DNA of 64,000 nt. It comes from Planctomycetota bacterium. Lineage in GTDB: Bacteria > Planctomycetota > UBA1135 > UBA2386. The position numbers and the translations under genes were made by a program. The DNA is taken from positions 1,054,001 through 1,118,000 of the forward strand of contig JADJWQ010000001.1 in the NCBI GenBank assembly GCA_016716265.1. Reading direction: 5' to 3'. The notes below the pieces were generated by a model. The model ran no database searches, was not told the origin of the DNA, and saw only the letters and a program-made list of their open reading frames with translations. Below are positions 24,227 to 34,183 of the stretch, piece by piece (positions within the stretch are counted from its first letter, which is position 1; each line of letters starts with the position of its first letter).

Positions 24227-25189
24227 ATGGACGAGACGGACGACGTGGACGAGATGGCCGACCAGGGTGGCACGGGCGACGAGTGGGTCGTGCTGCGGGT
24301 CGCGCGGAGCGGGTTCGAGGCGCGGGTCATCGGGGCGGTGCTCGAGGACGCGGGGATCCCCCACCAGAGCGACGGGGGGGATCTGCGCACCGACGAGTTC
24401 GCGATGGCCCAGAAGCTGATGAACGCGGCCGGGTCGACGGTGCGGGTGCCGGCGCGGCTGCGCGAGGCGGCGGAACGGGCGCTGGCGGCGGCGCGAGAGG
24501 CGGCGGAGCTCCTCGAGGACGACGCCGAGCTCGCGGACGGCGGTCCTGGCCAAGAAGGCCTGGAGCGCGAGTCGCCGCCACCGCGGTCGCGGCAGGCGGG
24601 GGCTGCGGGATCGATGATCGAGGGCGGGGTCGCGCGGGGCGATGGCAATGGGCTCGGCATCTCGCGGGCGACGATCGTCGCGTGGGGTGTCGCGGTGCTG
24701 TTCCTCGTGATGTGGCTCGAGGCCCGCTCGTCGCACATGCAGCCGGACCGTCCGGGGCCGGCGGGTCCGCAGGACGATCCGATCTACGCGACGTTCACGA
24801 CCGAGACCGGCTACGGGTCCACGTGGCGCGACAGCGGGCGCCGGGCATTCGAGTGCTTCGACGAGGACCACGACGGCGTGCCGGAGCGGTGGCTCTACTA
24901 CGACCGCGACGGAAAGCCCGCGACCGAGCTGTTCGACGCGGACGAGAACGGCGTCTACGAACGGTCGCGGACGATCGGGCGTGACGGCAGGACGCTGACG
25001 CTGTCCGACGACGCCGACCAGGACGGGCGCTACGACAGCTTCGTCGAGCACTTCCCCGACGAGCTGCGCCTGCATTGGCGCGACGACGACGGCGACGGCC
25101 GCTTCGAGCACGTCGTCGTGCGGCAGGGTGACGGGCCGGAGGTCGTGCAGGTGCTGCGGGGGGCTACGGGATTCGTCGACGAGCGGTGA
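24227..25189 (+). CDS. DUF2007-like membrane protein with acidic EF-hand-like repeats
   Basis: This protein of about 320 residues starts at ATG 24227. The N-terminal part (about 15-90, WVVLRVARSGFEARVIGAVLEDAGIP in two pieces) resembles DUF2007 putative signal-transducing domains. One hydrophobic segment follows (ATIVAWGVAVLFLVMWL, about residues 148-166). The C-terminal 140 residues repeat D-x-D-x-D/N-G patterns (DEDHDGVPE, DADENGVYE, DADQDGRYD, DDDGDGRFE), which suggests calcium binding outside the membrane. It is the first chromosomal gene after the tRNA. Its function is unknown. Confidence 0.7.
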   Translation: MDETDDVDEMADQGGTGDEWVVLRVARSGFEARVIGAVLEDAGIPHQSDGGDLRTDEFAMAQKLMNAAGSTVRVPARLREAAERALAAAREAAELLEDDAELADGGPGQEGLERESPPPRSRQAGAAGSMIEGGVARGDGNGLGISRATIVAWGVAVLFLVMWLEARSSHMQPDRPGPAGPQDDPIYATFTTETGYGSTWRDSGRRAFECFDEDHDGVPERWLYYDRDGKPATELFDADENGVYERSRTIGRDGRTLTLSDDADQDGRYDSFVEHFPDELRLHWRDDDGDGRFEHVVVRQGDGPEVVQVLRGATGFVDER

Positions 25190-25274
25190 TCCGGCGGCAC
25201 ATCCCCGTCGCGCCGCGGCCGCCGAGCGGGCACGATCTCGGCGTCCCTCTCTCCCTCCCCGTCACGAGCAACCC

Positions 25275-26621
25275 ATGCTGCCCGATCCCTCGCAACGTGC
25301 ACGCCTGTTCCTCGCGAGCTGCATCGCCTTGATCGCGACCGCCATGAGCTTCGCCGTCCGCGGCGACATCATGGGCGCACTCGGTACCGACTTCCGCCTC
25401 GACAAGGAGCAGCTCGGGTGGATCGGCGGCACGGCGTTCTGGGGCTTCACCGTGTCGATCGTCGTCGGCGGGCCGCTGTGCGATTGGCTCGGCATGCGGC
25501 TGCTGCTCCGCCTCGCGTTCGTCGGCCACCTCGCCGGCACGCTGATCACGATCTTCGCCGGCGGGTTCTGGGCACTGTTCGGCGGGACGCTCGCCATCGG
25601 TCTGGCGAACGGCCTCGTCGAGGCCGCCTGCAATCCGCTGATCGCGACCGTCTACCCGGATCAGAAGACGCAGAAGCTCAATCACTTCCACGTCTGGTTC
25701 CCGGGCGGCATCGTGATCGGTGGCGTGCTCGCCTACCTGATCACCAAGGCGATGGGACTCGACGCCGCCGTCGTCGAACCCGGCACGCTGTCGCTCGGCT
25801 GGCAGATCAAGATGGCGCTGCTACTCGTGCCGACGATCGCCTACGGCGTGCTGTTCACGGGCGTCACGTTCCCGCCCACCGAACGCGTCGCGAGCGGCAT
25901 CGGCGCGGGCAGCATGTTCAAGGAGTGTGCGCGTCCGCTGTTCCTGCTGATGCTGGTCTGCATGCTGATGACGGCATCGACCGAGCTCGGCCCCAATCAG
26001 TGGATCCCCAACATCCTGACGCAGACCGCCGGCGTCGCGGGCATTCTCGTGCTCGTGTGGATCAACGGCCTGATGGCCGTCGGCCGGCAGTTCGCGGGGC
26101 CGGTCGTCCACTCGCTGTCGCCGACCGGCATGCTGCTCGGCTCGGCGGTGGTCGGCGGCATCGGCCTGTATCTCCTGAGCATCGCCGATTCCGGCGCCGC
26201 CGCATTCGGCGCGGCGACCGTGTTCGCGCTCGGCATCTGCTACTTCTGGCCGACGATGCTCGGCTTCGTGTCCGAGCGCCTGCCGCGCACGGGCGCGCTC
26301 GGCCTGGCGCTGATGGGCGGCGCCGGCATGCTGTCGGTGTCGTTCGTGCTGCCGCTGATGGGCGCCCGCTTCGACACCGAGACCGAGCGCGCGATCCCGA
26401 CCGATATCGGCTACCCGACCCTCGCGGCATTGCGCGAGGCGGCCGGCTCGTCCGAGGTCGCCGCCGGCCACCTGCGCGAGGCCGAGGCTGCCGGCGGCGC
26501 CGCAGCACTCCAATACGTGCTGGTGCTGCCGCTGGTGCTGGCCGTGGTGTTCGGCCTGCTGTTCCTGCGCGACCGGGCGCGCGGCGGCTACCGCGCGGAG
26601 CGGCTCGGCGCTGCCGAGTGA
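25275..26621 (+). CDS. MFS transporter
   Basis: This 448-residue protein has about 12 hydrophobic segments. The N-terminal half contains GGPLCDWLGMRLLLR, the MFS loop 2-3 signature (GxxxDxxGxR/K). A central cytoplasmic loop with basic and polar residues separates the halves. The closest pattern I recognise is the FucP-like sugar permease group of Planctomycetota and Bacteroidota, but the substrate cannot be read from sequence. It uses ATG 25275. It converges on a secreted-protein gene, with a stem-loop in the short gap. Confidence 0.8.
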   Translation: MLPDPSQRARLFLASCIALIATAMSFAVRGDIMGALGTDFRLDKEQLGWIGGTAFWGFTVSIVVGGPLCDWLGMRLLLRLAFVGHLAGTLITIFAGGFWALFGGTLAIGLANGLVEAACNPLIATVYPDQKTQKLNHFHVWFPGGIVIGGVLAYLITKAMGLDAAVVEPGTLSLGWQIKMALLLVPTIAYGVLFTGVTFPPTERVASGIGAGSMFKECARPLFLLMLVCMLMTASTELGPNQWIPNILTQTAGVAGILVLVWINGLMAVGRQFAGPVVHSLSPTGMLLGSAVVGGIGLYLLSIADSGAAAFGAATVFALGICYFWPTMLGFVSERLPRTGALGLALMGGAGMLSVSFVLPLMGARFDTETERAIPTDIGYPTLAALREAAGSSEVAAGHLREAEAAGGAAALQYVLVLPLVLAVVFGLLFLRDRARGGYRAERLGAAE

Positions 26622-26644
26622 CGCCCCGCGCGCGACCGGGCGTC
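26620..26644. terminator. Stem-loop between convergent genes
   Basis: Arms GACGCCC (26620-26626) and GGGCGTC (26638-26644) fill the 25-base gap between the convergent stops of the MFS gene and the secreted-protein gene. It is probably a shared bidirectional terminator. No U-tract is visible. Confidence 0.45.
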
Positions 26645-26646
26645 GA

Positions 26647-28230
26647 TCAGTTCACGTCGAGCGTCCAGCGCAGGCCGTTCGACGTCGCGACGCCCAGCGC
26701 GTTGTAGCCCAGGTTCGCGACCGCGGCCTGCTGGTCGAGGACGACGCCGACGAACGCCGGGTTGTTCGGGAGCATGATCCCGATGGGCGCCGTGGCACTG
26801 CCGACCGGGAAGCCGAGGCTGAACAGCGGTCCGACGCGGATCGCGCAGCCCGGCGCACCGAGCGGGGTCAGATCGATCGGCGTCGGGACCTGCACGCCGA
26901 AGTTGAGCGCGCCGGCCAGCGAGTTGCCCGCGATACCGGTCACGCGCACGCCCGCCGTCGTGCCGAGCACGGGGCGGTCGACGACCTCGAGGCCGAGGTC
27001 GGCGCGCGCGAAGCCGGTCGCCAGCAGGAACGGCGATGCCGCCGACAGGTCGATGCCACCCGGGTCGGTCGCACCGTTGCCGGTGCTCAGACCGACCAGC
27101 GCACCGAGCAGCGCGACGCTGCCGTACTTGACCTCGATCGTGCCGTTGCTCTGCAGCGAGATCTGCACGTCGTTGGAGTTGGCCAGACCGAACTCCGGCA
27201 CGCCCGTGAACGTGATGTGGAACACGCCGTTGTTGTCGAACTCGGCGTCGATCGTGCCGCCGGCGCTCGGGTTCAGGTCGTGCCACAGGAACGCGAGGCG
27301 CGTCGGGCCCGCAAGCAGATCGAGGACGTCCTCGATGTAGCTCGTGTCGGTCGTCGGCTCGAACGACAGGAAGCCGTTGGAGCACAGGTACACGGTGTCG
27401 ATGAAGCCCGCGGCGCACGGCATCGTGAACGGCAGCGCGATCGGCTGCGTGTCGTCGTCACCGAAGAACTGCGGGCCGGCGCCGGTCGGCGGGAAGATCG
27501 CGCTGGCGCCCCGGTTGAACGCGTAGCCATTGCCGGTCCAGTTCAGCGTGAAGCCGGTGTTGGACAGGTCGAACGTGCTCGTCGCGCCGTCGAACAGCTC
27601 GTAGAAGGTGGCGTCACCCAGCGCGACGCCTGCGCAACCGCTGCCGAACGTCGACGCACTGGCGAACGTGACGTTGCCGACGCCGTAGTAGACCGCGATG
27701 TTGCACACGCGCGGATTGAACACGCTGCCGCTGAACAGACCCGACGTCGCCGAGCCGAGGTCGAGCCGGAGGTTGGCGTCGGCGACCTGCTGGTTGCCGG
27801 GCACGCCGTTGCCGTTCGTGTAGGCGGGAGACACCGCGCGGTAGTGGATCGCGACGGCGTAGCTGCCCTGCGGCAGGTAGATCGCGCTCTGCAGCACGGC
27901 GTTGGTCGGCACGTCGAGACCCTGGCCGACGAACGGGAGGCTGCTGGCCGTCGGGGTGGCGGGCCACGCGGCCGGATTCGTCTGGTTGCCGACGTAGGTG
28001 CCGCCCGGCTGGACGTACAGATCGATCGTGCCGGTCGTGGTCTCGAAGACGTTGACGTCGACCCACGGAATGGTGATCCCCACAGGGCTGAGCACCGTGA
28101 GGTCGAACATGTTCATCCACTCGGCGGCGCCACCGTTGTTGCTGGTGAACGTCGTCGTGAGCGACTGGAGCTGGGCGTTGGCCAGCGTGGAGAGGGCCGC
28201 GATCGCGGCGAGGGTGTACAGGGAACGCAT
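26647..28230 (-). CDS. Secreted protein with the shared planctomycete C-terminal domain
   Basis: This 527-residue protein starts at ATG 28230 with a signal peptide (LYTLAAIAALSTLANAQ). The N-terminal 200 residues are beta-rich and resemble a choice-of-anchor type module. A middle region (about 215-420) contains FGSGCAG, FDLSNTGF, a CAAGFIDTVYLCSNGF Cys pair and an NGTIEVKYG strand. The C-terminal 100 residues (LGAPGCAIRVGPLFSLGF through GLRWTLDV) resemble the ends of the secreted proteins at 36.5, 57.1 and 60.0 kb. Its function is unknown and it is presumably surface-exposed. Confidence 0.7.
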   Translation of the reverse strand: MRSLYTLAAIAALSTLANAQLQSLTTTFTSNNGGAAEWMNMFDLTVLSPVGITIPWVDVNVFETTTGTIDLYVQPGGTYVGNQTNPAAWPATPTASSLPFVGQGLDVPTNAVLQSAIYLPQGSYAVAIHYRAVSPAYTNGNGVPGNQQVADANLRLDLGSATSGLFSGSVFNPRVCNIAVYYGVGNVTFASASTFGSGCAGVALGDATFYELFDGATSTFDLSNTGFTLNWTGNGYAFNRGASAIFPPTGAGPQFFGDDDTQPIALPFTMPCAAGFIDTVYLCSNGFLSFEPTTDTSYIEDVLDLLAGPTRLAFLWHDLNPSAGGTIDAEFDNNGVFHITFTGVPEFGLANSNDVQISLQSNGTIEVKYGSVALLGALVGLSTGNGATDPGGIDLSAASPFLLATGFARADLGLEVVDRPVLGTTAGVRVTGIAGNSLAGALNFGVQVPTPIDLTPLGAPGCAIRVGPLFSLGFPVGSATAPIGIMLPNNPAFVGVVLDQQAAVANLGYNALGVATSNGLRWTLDVN

Positions 28231-28521
28231 CGACGTCCTGACGAGAGGGGAGAGGAAGGACGCAGGGCGAGGCCGCGGACGGATCCGAGGACCTTGCACC
28301 GGAGTCGGACGGACGACGCACGCGGCGTGACGATCCGAGCACCGGGTGCCCCCTGGAGCAGGCAGCCCAGAATCATCCCACGTCCGCTCCGGCGGAGCCT
28401 CCAGGAGACGAACGAGACACACACCAGGGTCGTCCCGATTCGCGACCGCGCGCGGCGCCGGACACCCGACCGCAGGGCGGATGCGGCGGAACGCAGCGCG
28501 ACGACGTTGTGCGCTCGGGAC

Positions 28522-30771
28522 TCACATCAGCGCGAGCGGGTCGACGTCGAGCGTCACGCGCAGCGCGTGCGTGCTCCGGTCCTCGACGTCGCGCAGCCGC
28601 TCCATCACCGCGCCGAACGCGTCGGGCGTGAACGCCTTGACCAGCAGGTGCAGCCGGAAGCGGTCCTTGATGCGCGCGAGGATCGCCGGCGCCGGACCGA
28701 GCGACTCGGCGTCGGCGAGCCCCTGCAGCTCGCGACGCAGCGCGACCGCCGCCGCCTTCGCCTCGGCCTCGCGCCGCGCCTCGAACAACACGCGCACCAA
28801 CCGGCTGAACGGCGGGTAGCCGGTCACGCGGCGGAAGCCGAGCTCCTGCCGCACGAACTCGTGGTAGTCGATCGCCGCGGCCGCGCGCACCGCGTAGTTC
28901 TCCGGCGCGAGCGTCTGGATCACGACGGTGCCGGGCTTGTCGCCGCGGCCGGCACGGCCGGCGACCTGGTAGAGCAACTGGAAGGTGCGCTCCGCCGCGC
29001 GGAAGTCCGGCACGAACAGCCCGGTATCGGCCGAGATCACGCCGACGAGCGTGACGTCGGGGAAGTCGAGCCCCTTGGCGATCATCTGCGTGCCGATCAG
29101 CACGTCGATCTGCCGCCGCCGGAACGCCCCCAGCACACGCTCGTGCGCGCCGCGCCGCCGCATGGTGTCGGCGTCCATACGGGCGACGATCGCGTCGGGG
29201 AACATCCGCCGTACGGCCACCTCGACACGCTCGGTGCCGGCGCCGAGCTCGTGCATCCGCGGGTGCTCGCAATGACCGCAGACCTCCGGCCGGCGCTTCT
29301 CGTTCTGGCAGTAATGGCACACGAGCCGCCCGCGCGTCGCGTGCCAGGTCATGCTGACCTCGCAGTGCTCGCATTGCACCGCAGAACCGCAGCTCGGACA
29401 GACCAGCACGGGCGAGTAGCCGCGCCGGTTGAGGAACAGGATCACCTGGTCGCGCGCGCGCAGCCGCTCGTGGATCAGCGTCTGCAGCGTGCGCGAGATC
29501 GTCACGCCCTCGATCGTCTGCTCGCGGCTCTCCTTGCGCAGGTCCTCGACGATGACCTTCGGCTGCCGCCCGGCCCCGGCGCGCTCGGGCAGCTCGATCA
29601 GCCGGTAGACGCCGCGCTTCGCGCGGCCGTAGCTCTCGAGCGTCGGGGTCGCCGAGCCGAGCACGACGCACGCATGCTCGAGCTCCGCGCGCGCGATCGC
29701 CACCTCGCGCGCGTGGTAGCGCGGCGTCGAGTCCTGCTTGAACGACGACTCGTGCTCCTCGTCGATGACGATCAGCCCGACGTCCCGCAGGGGCGCGAAC
29801 AACGCCGAGCGCGCGCCGATCGCCACGCGCGCCTCGCCGCGGAACAGCCGCTGCCATTGCCGCGCGCGCTCGCCCTGCGTGAGTCCGGAGTGCAGCACGG
29901 CGACGTCCGGGAACCGCGACGCGAAACGGCCGACCGTCTGCGGCGTCAGCGAGATCTCAGGGACGAGCACGATGCCGGCGCGGTCGCGGGCGCGCACCAG
30001 CTCCAGGATGCGCAGGTACACCTCGGTCTTGCCGCTGCCGGTGACGCCGTGCAGCAGGAAGGTCTCGTGCCGCCGCTCGGCGACCGCCTGCCCGACCAGC
30101 TCGACCGCCGCCTGCTGGTGCTCGTTGAGGTCGTGGCGCGCCGCCCCCTCGCGCACGTCGGGCTCGAGCGGCTCGCTCTCCTCGGCGATCAGCACACGCT
30201 TCAGCGCGCCGTGCTTGACCAGCGTCTTCCACGGGCTGTCGCTGGTGCCGGTGTCGCGCTGCAGCTGCAGCGTCGGCATCGGTCCACCCCACTCGAGCAC
30301 CGCGCGCAGCACGCGGGCGCGCTCGCCCGCGCTCTTCTCCTCGAGCTCGTCGGCGAGCGTCACGGCGTCGTCGGGCGGGATCGCGAGCTCGAGGTGCGGC
30401 AGCCGGCGCACGCCGCGCTGCTTCGCCGCGGCCGGCAGCATCGCGTCGAGCGCCTCCCCCAGGCTGCAGCCGTAGTCGAGCGCCATCCGCTCGGCGAGCT
30501 GCAGCAGCGAGTCGGGCAACGCGATCTCGGCGTCGAGCACCGCGGTGACGCCGCGCACCTTCGCCGGCGGCACGGCACCGCAGTCGTCGCGCAGCGCGGT
30601 GACGATCCCACCCATCTCCTTGCCGCGGAACGGCACCCGCACGCGCGAGCCCGGGCGAGCGTCCAGCGCTGCCGGCAATCGGTAGGTGAACGTCGTCTTC
30701 AGCGGCAGCTTCAACGCCACCTCGACGAACCGGCCGGCCGGCAACTCGGGCGCTCGCTCGTGCTCCTCCAT
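28522..30771 (-). CDS. priA: PriA, primosomal replication restart helicase
   Basis: This 749-residue protein starts at ATG 30771. It has the N-terminal 3'-DNA-binding domain (VALKLPLKTTFTYRLP), an SF2 helicase core with LHGVTGSGKTEVY (Walker A) and IVIDEEHESSFKQD (DEEH box), and a zinc-binding insertion with eight cysteines (CPSCG, CEHC, CHYC, CGHC). The C-terminal RecA lobe has GTQMIAKGLDFP and QVAGRAGRG. PriA recognises stalled forks and reloads the replicative helicase. Length fits the family. The neighbouring gene upstream is unrelated in function. Confidence 0.95.
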   Translation of the reverse strand: MEEHERAPELPAGRFVEVALKLPLKTTFTYRLPAALDARPGSRVRVPFRGKEMGGIVTALRDDCGAVPPAKVRGVTAVLDAEIALPDSLLQLAERMALDYGCSLGEALDAMLPAAAKQRGVRRLPHLELAIPPDDAVTLADELEEKSAGERARVLRAVLEWGGPMPTLQLQRDTGTSDSPWKTLVKHGALKRVLIAEESEPLEPDVREGAARHDLNEHQQAAVELVGQAVAERRHETFLLHGVTGSGKTEVYLRILELVRARDRAGIVLVPEISLTPQTVGRFASRFPDVAVLHSGLTQGERARQWQRLFRGEARVAIGARSALFAPLRDVGLIVIDEEHESSFKQDSTPRYHAREVAIARAELEHACVVLGSATPTLESYGRAKRGVYRLIELPERAGAGRQPKVIVEDLRKESREQTIEGVTISRTLQTLIHERLRARDQVILFLNRRGYSPVLVCPSCGSAVQCEHCEVSMTWHATRGRLVCHYCQNEKRRPEVCGHCEHPRMHELGAGTERVEVAVRRMFPDAIVARMDADTMRRRGAHERVLGAFRRRQIDVLIGTQMIAKGLDFPDVTLVGVISADTGLFVPDFRAAERTFQLLYQVAGRAGRGDKPGTVVIQTLAPENYAVRAAAAIDYHEFVRQELGFRRVTGYPPFSRLVRVLFEARREAEAKAAAVALRRELQGLADAESLGPAPAILARIKDRFRLHLLVKAFTPDAFGAVMERLRDVEDRSTHALRVTLDVDPLALM

Positions 30772-30824
30772 CGCATCGCTCGGTGCCCCGCGCGGGGCCC
30801 GCGGTCGCAGGCGCAGCCGCGGAA

Positions 30825-33800
30825 TCAGCGCCGCTCGGCGGACCGCCCGGGCGCCGCGCGCAGCCGCGCGATCGCCTCGCGCAGCGCGGCCGGCTCGAGC
30901 GTGAAGCGGTCGTCGCCGCGGCTGCGCTCCGCCGCGAGCTGGCCGGCGACCTCGGCGTGGTCCGGCAGCCCGGCCTGCACCATGCGCCACGGCTGCCACC
31001 ACACCGACGGACGGTGGCCGACGACGTCGAGCCAGCTCGCGACCAGCGGCCGCCAACGCGGGGCGTCGACGTGGCGCGCGAGCTGCGCGAGCGTCTCGCG
31101 GACCGCGCCGTACTCGTAGACGTCACCGCGGCTCTTCACGTCGCCGAGCAGCGCGCGGAACCTGTCGAGGTCGCCGAGCAGCGCGGTCGCCGCGAGGCGA
31201 CCGATGCGCGCGACGGTCTCGCTCAACGGATCGAGCTCGCCGCGCGGGTCGCACAGCTCGACCGCGCGATCGAGCCCCGCGAGCAGCCGCTCGACCTCGG
31301 CGCGATCGGGCCGCTCGCTCCGGCCCAGCAGCGTGTCGAGCTCGGCGACCCAGTAGAACGGCGACACCAGGGCCCAGCGCAGGAACGTCGACTGCCAGAC
31401 CCGGCCGGCGTCGCCGTCGAACGCCGTCGTGAGCTGCGTCACCTCGCCCGGCCACTCGATCGCGGCGGCGGGCGTGCGCAGCTCGGTCGCGCGCCCGCGC
31501 CGCGCGAGCAGCAGCGCGACGTTACCGACCGACTCCCAGCGGTAGGCGCTGCCGAGCTCGGGGTCGGCGGCGACGATCCGCGCGTAGCGCTCGCCCAGCG
31601 CGTCGACCTCGGCGGGGAAGCCGGCGCGGCGCTCGCCTTCGCGGTCGACGACCTGGATCGCGCAGCGCAGCAGCCGGCCGGCGTGGTCGATGAGCTGCTC
31701 GTCGCCGTAGTCGTCGCCGAACGCCCCGCTGTCGCGTGCATCGCCGGTGCCGTCGCCGCCGTCGGGCGTCAGATCGCTGCGACGGCGCCAGAGTTCGTCG
31801 AGCACCGGCGCCAGCGCCGGCACGAGCGCCGCATCGACGACGCGCGCGAACAGCTCGGCCGTCTCCTCGCGCGAGCCGAGCGCGTCGGCGACGTCGAGCA
31901 GGAACCGGCCGCGGACGAGCGGCTTCTCGTCGACGGCGAACGCGCTGAGGTCGATCGCGAGCAGGCGATCGAGATCGCGGCCGGCGCGCGGCAGGTCGCC
32001 CGCGAGCGCGAACGCGCGCAGCCGAGCGGCGCGCGCGTGGGCGCGGGTCGCTTGCTCGGTCGCACGCTCGAGCACGCGCGTGCTGTCGGCCGCGGCACCG
32101 GCGAAGTCGCCGATCGCCTCGTGGAGCCCGGAGCGGTAGGTCAGCGGCTCGAGGACGTCCGGCCACTGCGTGACGGCGTGCTCGGCGGCCGCGTGCGCGG
32201 CACCGGCAGCGCCCCAGTAGGCGAGCTTCGCGCGCTCGACGACGTCGTTCGCCAGCGCGAGGTCGCCGAACGCCTCGAGCGGCAGCAGCACGTCCATCAC
32301 CGGGTCGTCCGGCGCGAGGCGGTAGTAGCCGAGGATCGACTGCGGATCGAACGGCCGCGTCGCGTCCTCGCTGCGGTAGGCGAGCGCGAGCGCCTCGGCG
32401 AGCGTCGGCGCCTTGAACTCCAGCGTCGGACCGGTCTGCGCGATCCACGCGGTCACACCGTCGCTCCCCGACTCCACCCACAGCGCCGAGACGTGCTCGG
32501 GCGTGCCCATCGGCACCGCGAAGCGGCCCTGCCGCCGGAGGATGTCGATGTAGAGCGCGGTCAGGTCGTCGCAGTCGCCGCGCAGCTCGCCACCGCACGC
32601 GGCACCGACCGTGTCGAGCGCCGAGTTCTGCTGGTCGCCGCAGTAGACCTCGGTGCCGATCAGCTCGGGCCGCGCCGGATCCGGGCTGTCGAACGCGTAG
32701 GCCCAGAGGTACTGGCCGAGCAGCTCCAGCGTGCGCACCTCGGAAAGCAGCCGCGCAGCGTCGGACAGGAAGCGGTCGGCGTCGCTCACGCCGGTCGAGG
32801 TGCGGAGCAGACCGGTGGAGACGGCCAAGCCGTGCAGGTCGGCATCCGGACCGAGCAGCACGATGTGCGGTGGCAGCGCATTCGCGAGCGCATTGGGGTG
32901 CGCGTCGGAGTCGGTCTCGCTCATCCAGTCGGCCCAGCGCGCGCCGTCGGCCTCGAAGCGGCCCGGCCGCCAGGACGCGAAGCTCCTGCCCCACAGCCGG
33001 AGGTCGACGGACATCGCTGCGCGCACGGCACCCGGCGCGAACGGATCGACGCCGACCGGCAGCTGGTACTCGAGCCAGGCCTTCGACAGGTTCGACCAGA
33101 TCGACAGGTGCCACGGCTCGGGGTGCAGGACCGCGATACCGTTGGCGCCGCTGCCGCCGCGACGCTCGGTGCGCCGCCACGCCTCGCGACCGAACGCGTC
33201 GGTCAGGTGCTCGAGGCGGCCGCCGTCGCTCGTCTCGTAGGCGCGGTCGACGCGCAGCGTCTCGGCGTCGAGCACCGCATCGCGCACGGCATCGGCCGCA
33301 GCCGCGTCGCCGAGCGCGCGGTGCAGCCAGCCGTGCCGGACGAGCCGGCGCAGCACGTCCGGCCGCATGTCGACCGACGGGGCCATCAGCAGGTTCGGCG
33401 GCAGCAGCGCGCGCTCCTTGTCGTCGTCGGGCATCTCGACGAGCCCGGCGAGCACGCCCTGCACGGACTTCAGCCGGCGGTCACCGCGGATCGCGCTCTC
33501 GAGCCCGCCGGCCGCGCGCGACGCCTCCATCCACACCTCGTAGCGGAGCGACTTCGCGTCGGGCGCCGCCGGTGCATCGACGCGCCGCCAGATCCGCCCG
33601 CCCGGCCGCGTCTCGACGAAGCCCTCGTCGGTGCCGAAGGTGTCGCCGACCAACGGGGTGGACCAGAACCGGGCGCGGTTCGCGAGGTTGCTGAGGTTCA
33701 GGGCGTCGACCTCGGTCGCTCCCGCGGCGCGCGCCCGGCCGAGCCACAGCAGGAGCGTCGGGCTGCCGCCGTCCTCGAGGCGCCACAGGTCGATCAGCGT

Positions 33801-34064
33801 CCGCCCGAGCGGGGTCCAGATCACGAAGTCGCCGCCGGCGAAGTCGATCACCTGGAAGCGGCAGCCGGACAGACCCGCGAGCACGACCATGCCGCCCTCG
33901 CGGCGCACGCCGGGGACGTCTGCGAGGTTGGCCCACAGCTCGTCGGTCTTGGCGACCGGCACACCCTCGGGCGCGCGCACCAGCTCGCCGGCGTTCTGCG
34001 CCCGCAGCGTCGGGAGGGTGACCAGGAGCAGGACCGGACCGAGGAGCTTCGTGGTGCGCAGCAT
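30825..34064 (-). CDS. Very large secreted protein with a transglutaminase-like core
   Basis: The 1079 residues from ATG 34064 begin with a signal peptide (LLGPVLLLVTLPTLRAQ). Around residues 480-540 the sequence reads GGELRGDCDDLTALYIDILRR and, after about 20 residues, PEHVSALWVE. This is the Cys...His pattern of transglutaminase-like cysteine proteases. The C-terminal half (about 600-1079) is helical with many Ala/Arg/Asp-rich repeats, resembling TPR-like helical repeats. Target and role are unknown. Periplasmic peptide or cell-surface processing is possible. Confidence is high for the gene and moderate for the domain. Confidence 0.75.
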   Translation of the reverse strand: MLRTTKLLGPVLLLVTLPTLRAQNAGELVRAPEGVPVAKTDELWANLADVPGVRREGGMVVLAGLSGCRFQVIDFAGGDFVIWTPLGRTLIDLWRLEDGGSPTLLLWLGRARAAGATEVDALNLSNLANRARFWSTPLVGDTFGTDEGFVETRPGGRIWRRVDAPAAPDAKSLRYEVWMEASRAAGGLESAIRGDRRLKSVQGVLAGLVEMPDDDKERALLPPNLLMAPSVDMRPDVLRRLVRHGWLHRALGDAAAADAVRDAVLDAETLRVDRAYETSDGGRLEHLTDAFGREAWRRTERRGGSGANGIAVLHPEPWHLSIWSNLSKAWLEYQLPVGVDPFAPGAVRAAMSVDLRLWGRSFASWRPGRFEADGARWADWMSETDSDAHPNALANALPPHIVLLGPDADLHGLAVSTGLLRTSTGVSDADRFLSDAARLLSEVRTLELLGQYLWAYAFDSPDPARPELIGTEVYCGDQQNSALDTVGAACGGELRGDCDDLTALYIDILRRQGRFAVPMGTPEHVSALWVESGSDGVTAWIAQTGPTLEFKAPTLAEALALAYRSEDATRPFDPQSILGYYRLAPDDPVMDVLLPLEAFGDLALANDVVERAKLAYWGAAGAAHAAAEHAVTQWPDVLEPLTYRSGLHEAIGDFAGAAADSTRVLERATEQATRAHARAARLRAFALAGDLPRAGRDLDRLLAIDLSAFAVDEKPLVRGRFLLDVADALGSREETAELFARVVDAALVPALAPVLDELWRRRSDLTPDGGDGTGDARDSGAFGDDYGDEQLIDHAGRLLRCAIQVVDREGERRAGFPAEVDALGERYARIVAADPELGSAYRWESVGNVALLLARRGRATELRTPAAAIEWPGEVTQLTTAFDGDAGRVWQSTFLRWALVSPFYWVAELDTLLGRSERPDRAEVERLLAGLDRAVELCDPRGELDPLSETVARIGRLAATALLGDLDRFRALLGDVKSRGDVYEYGAVRETLAQLARHVDAPRWRPLVASWLDVVGHRPSVWWQPWRMVQAGLPDHAEVAGQLAAERSRGDDRFTLEPAALREAIARLRAAPGRSAERR

Positions 34065-34183
34065 GACTCGTGCGAGGCATCGTGGGAGCACCCGCGGGGT
34101 CGGTCAACGCCCTTGCAGCAGCTCGGCCGTTCGCCGGTTCGCGGGACCCCACAGCGCGGCCCCACCACGCGCACCGTGCCCCA

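Noticed and set aside
27217..31119. A plus-strand open frame of about 1300 codons
   Set aside because: It is antisense to priA and neighbouring real genes, rich in Arg/His/Gln with no domain, and explained by codon bias in high-GC DNA.
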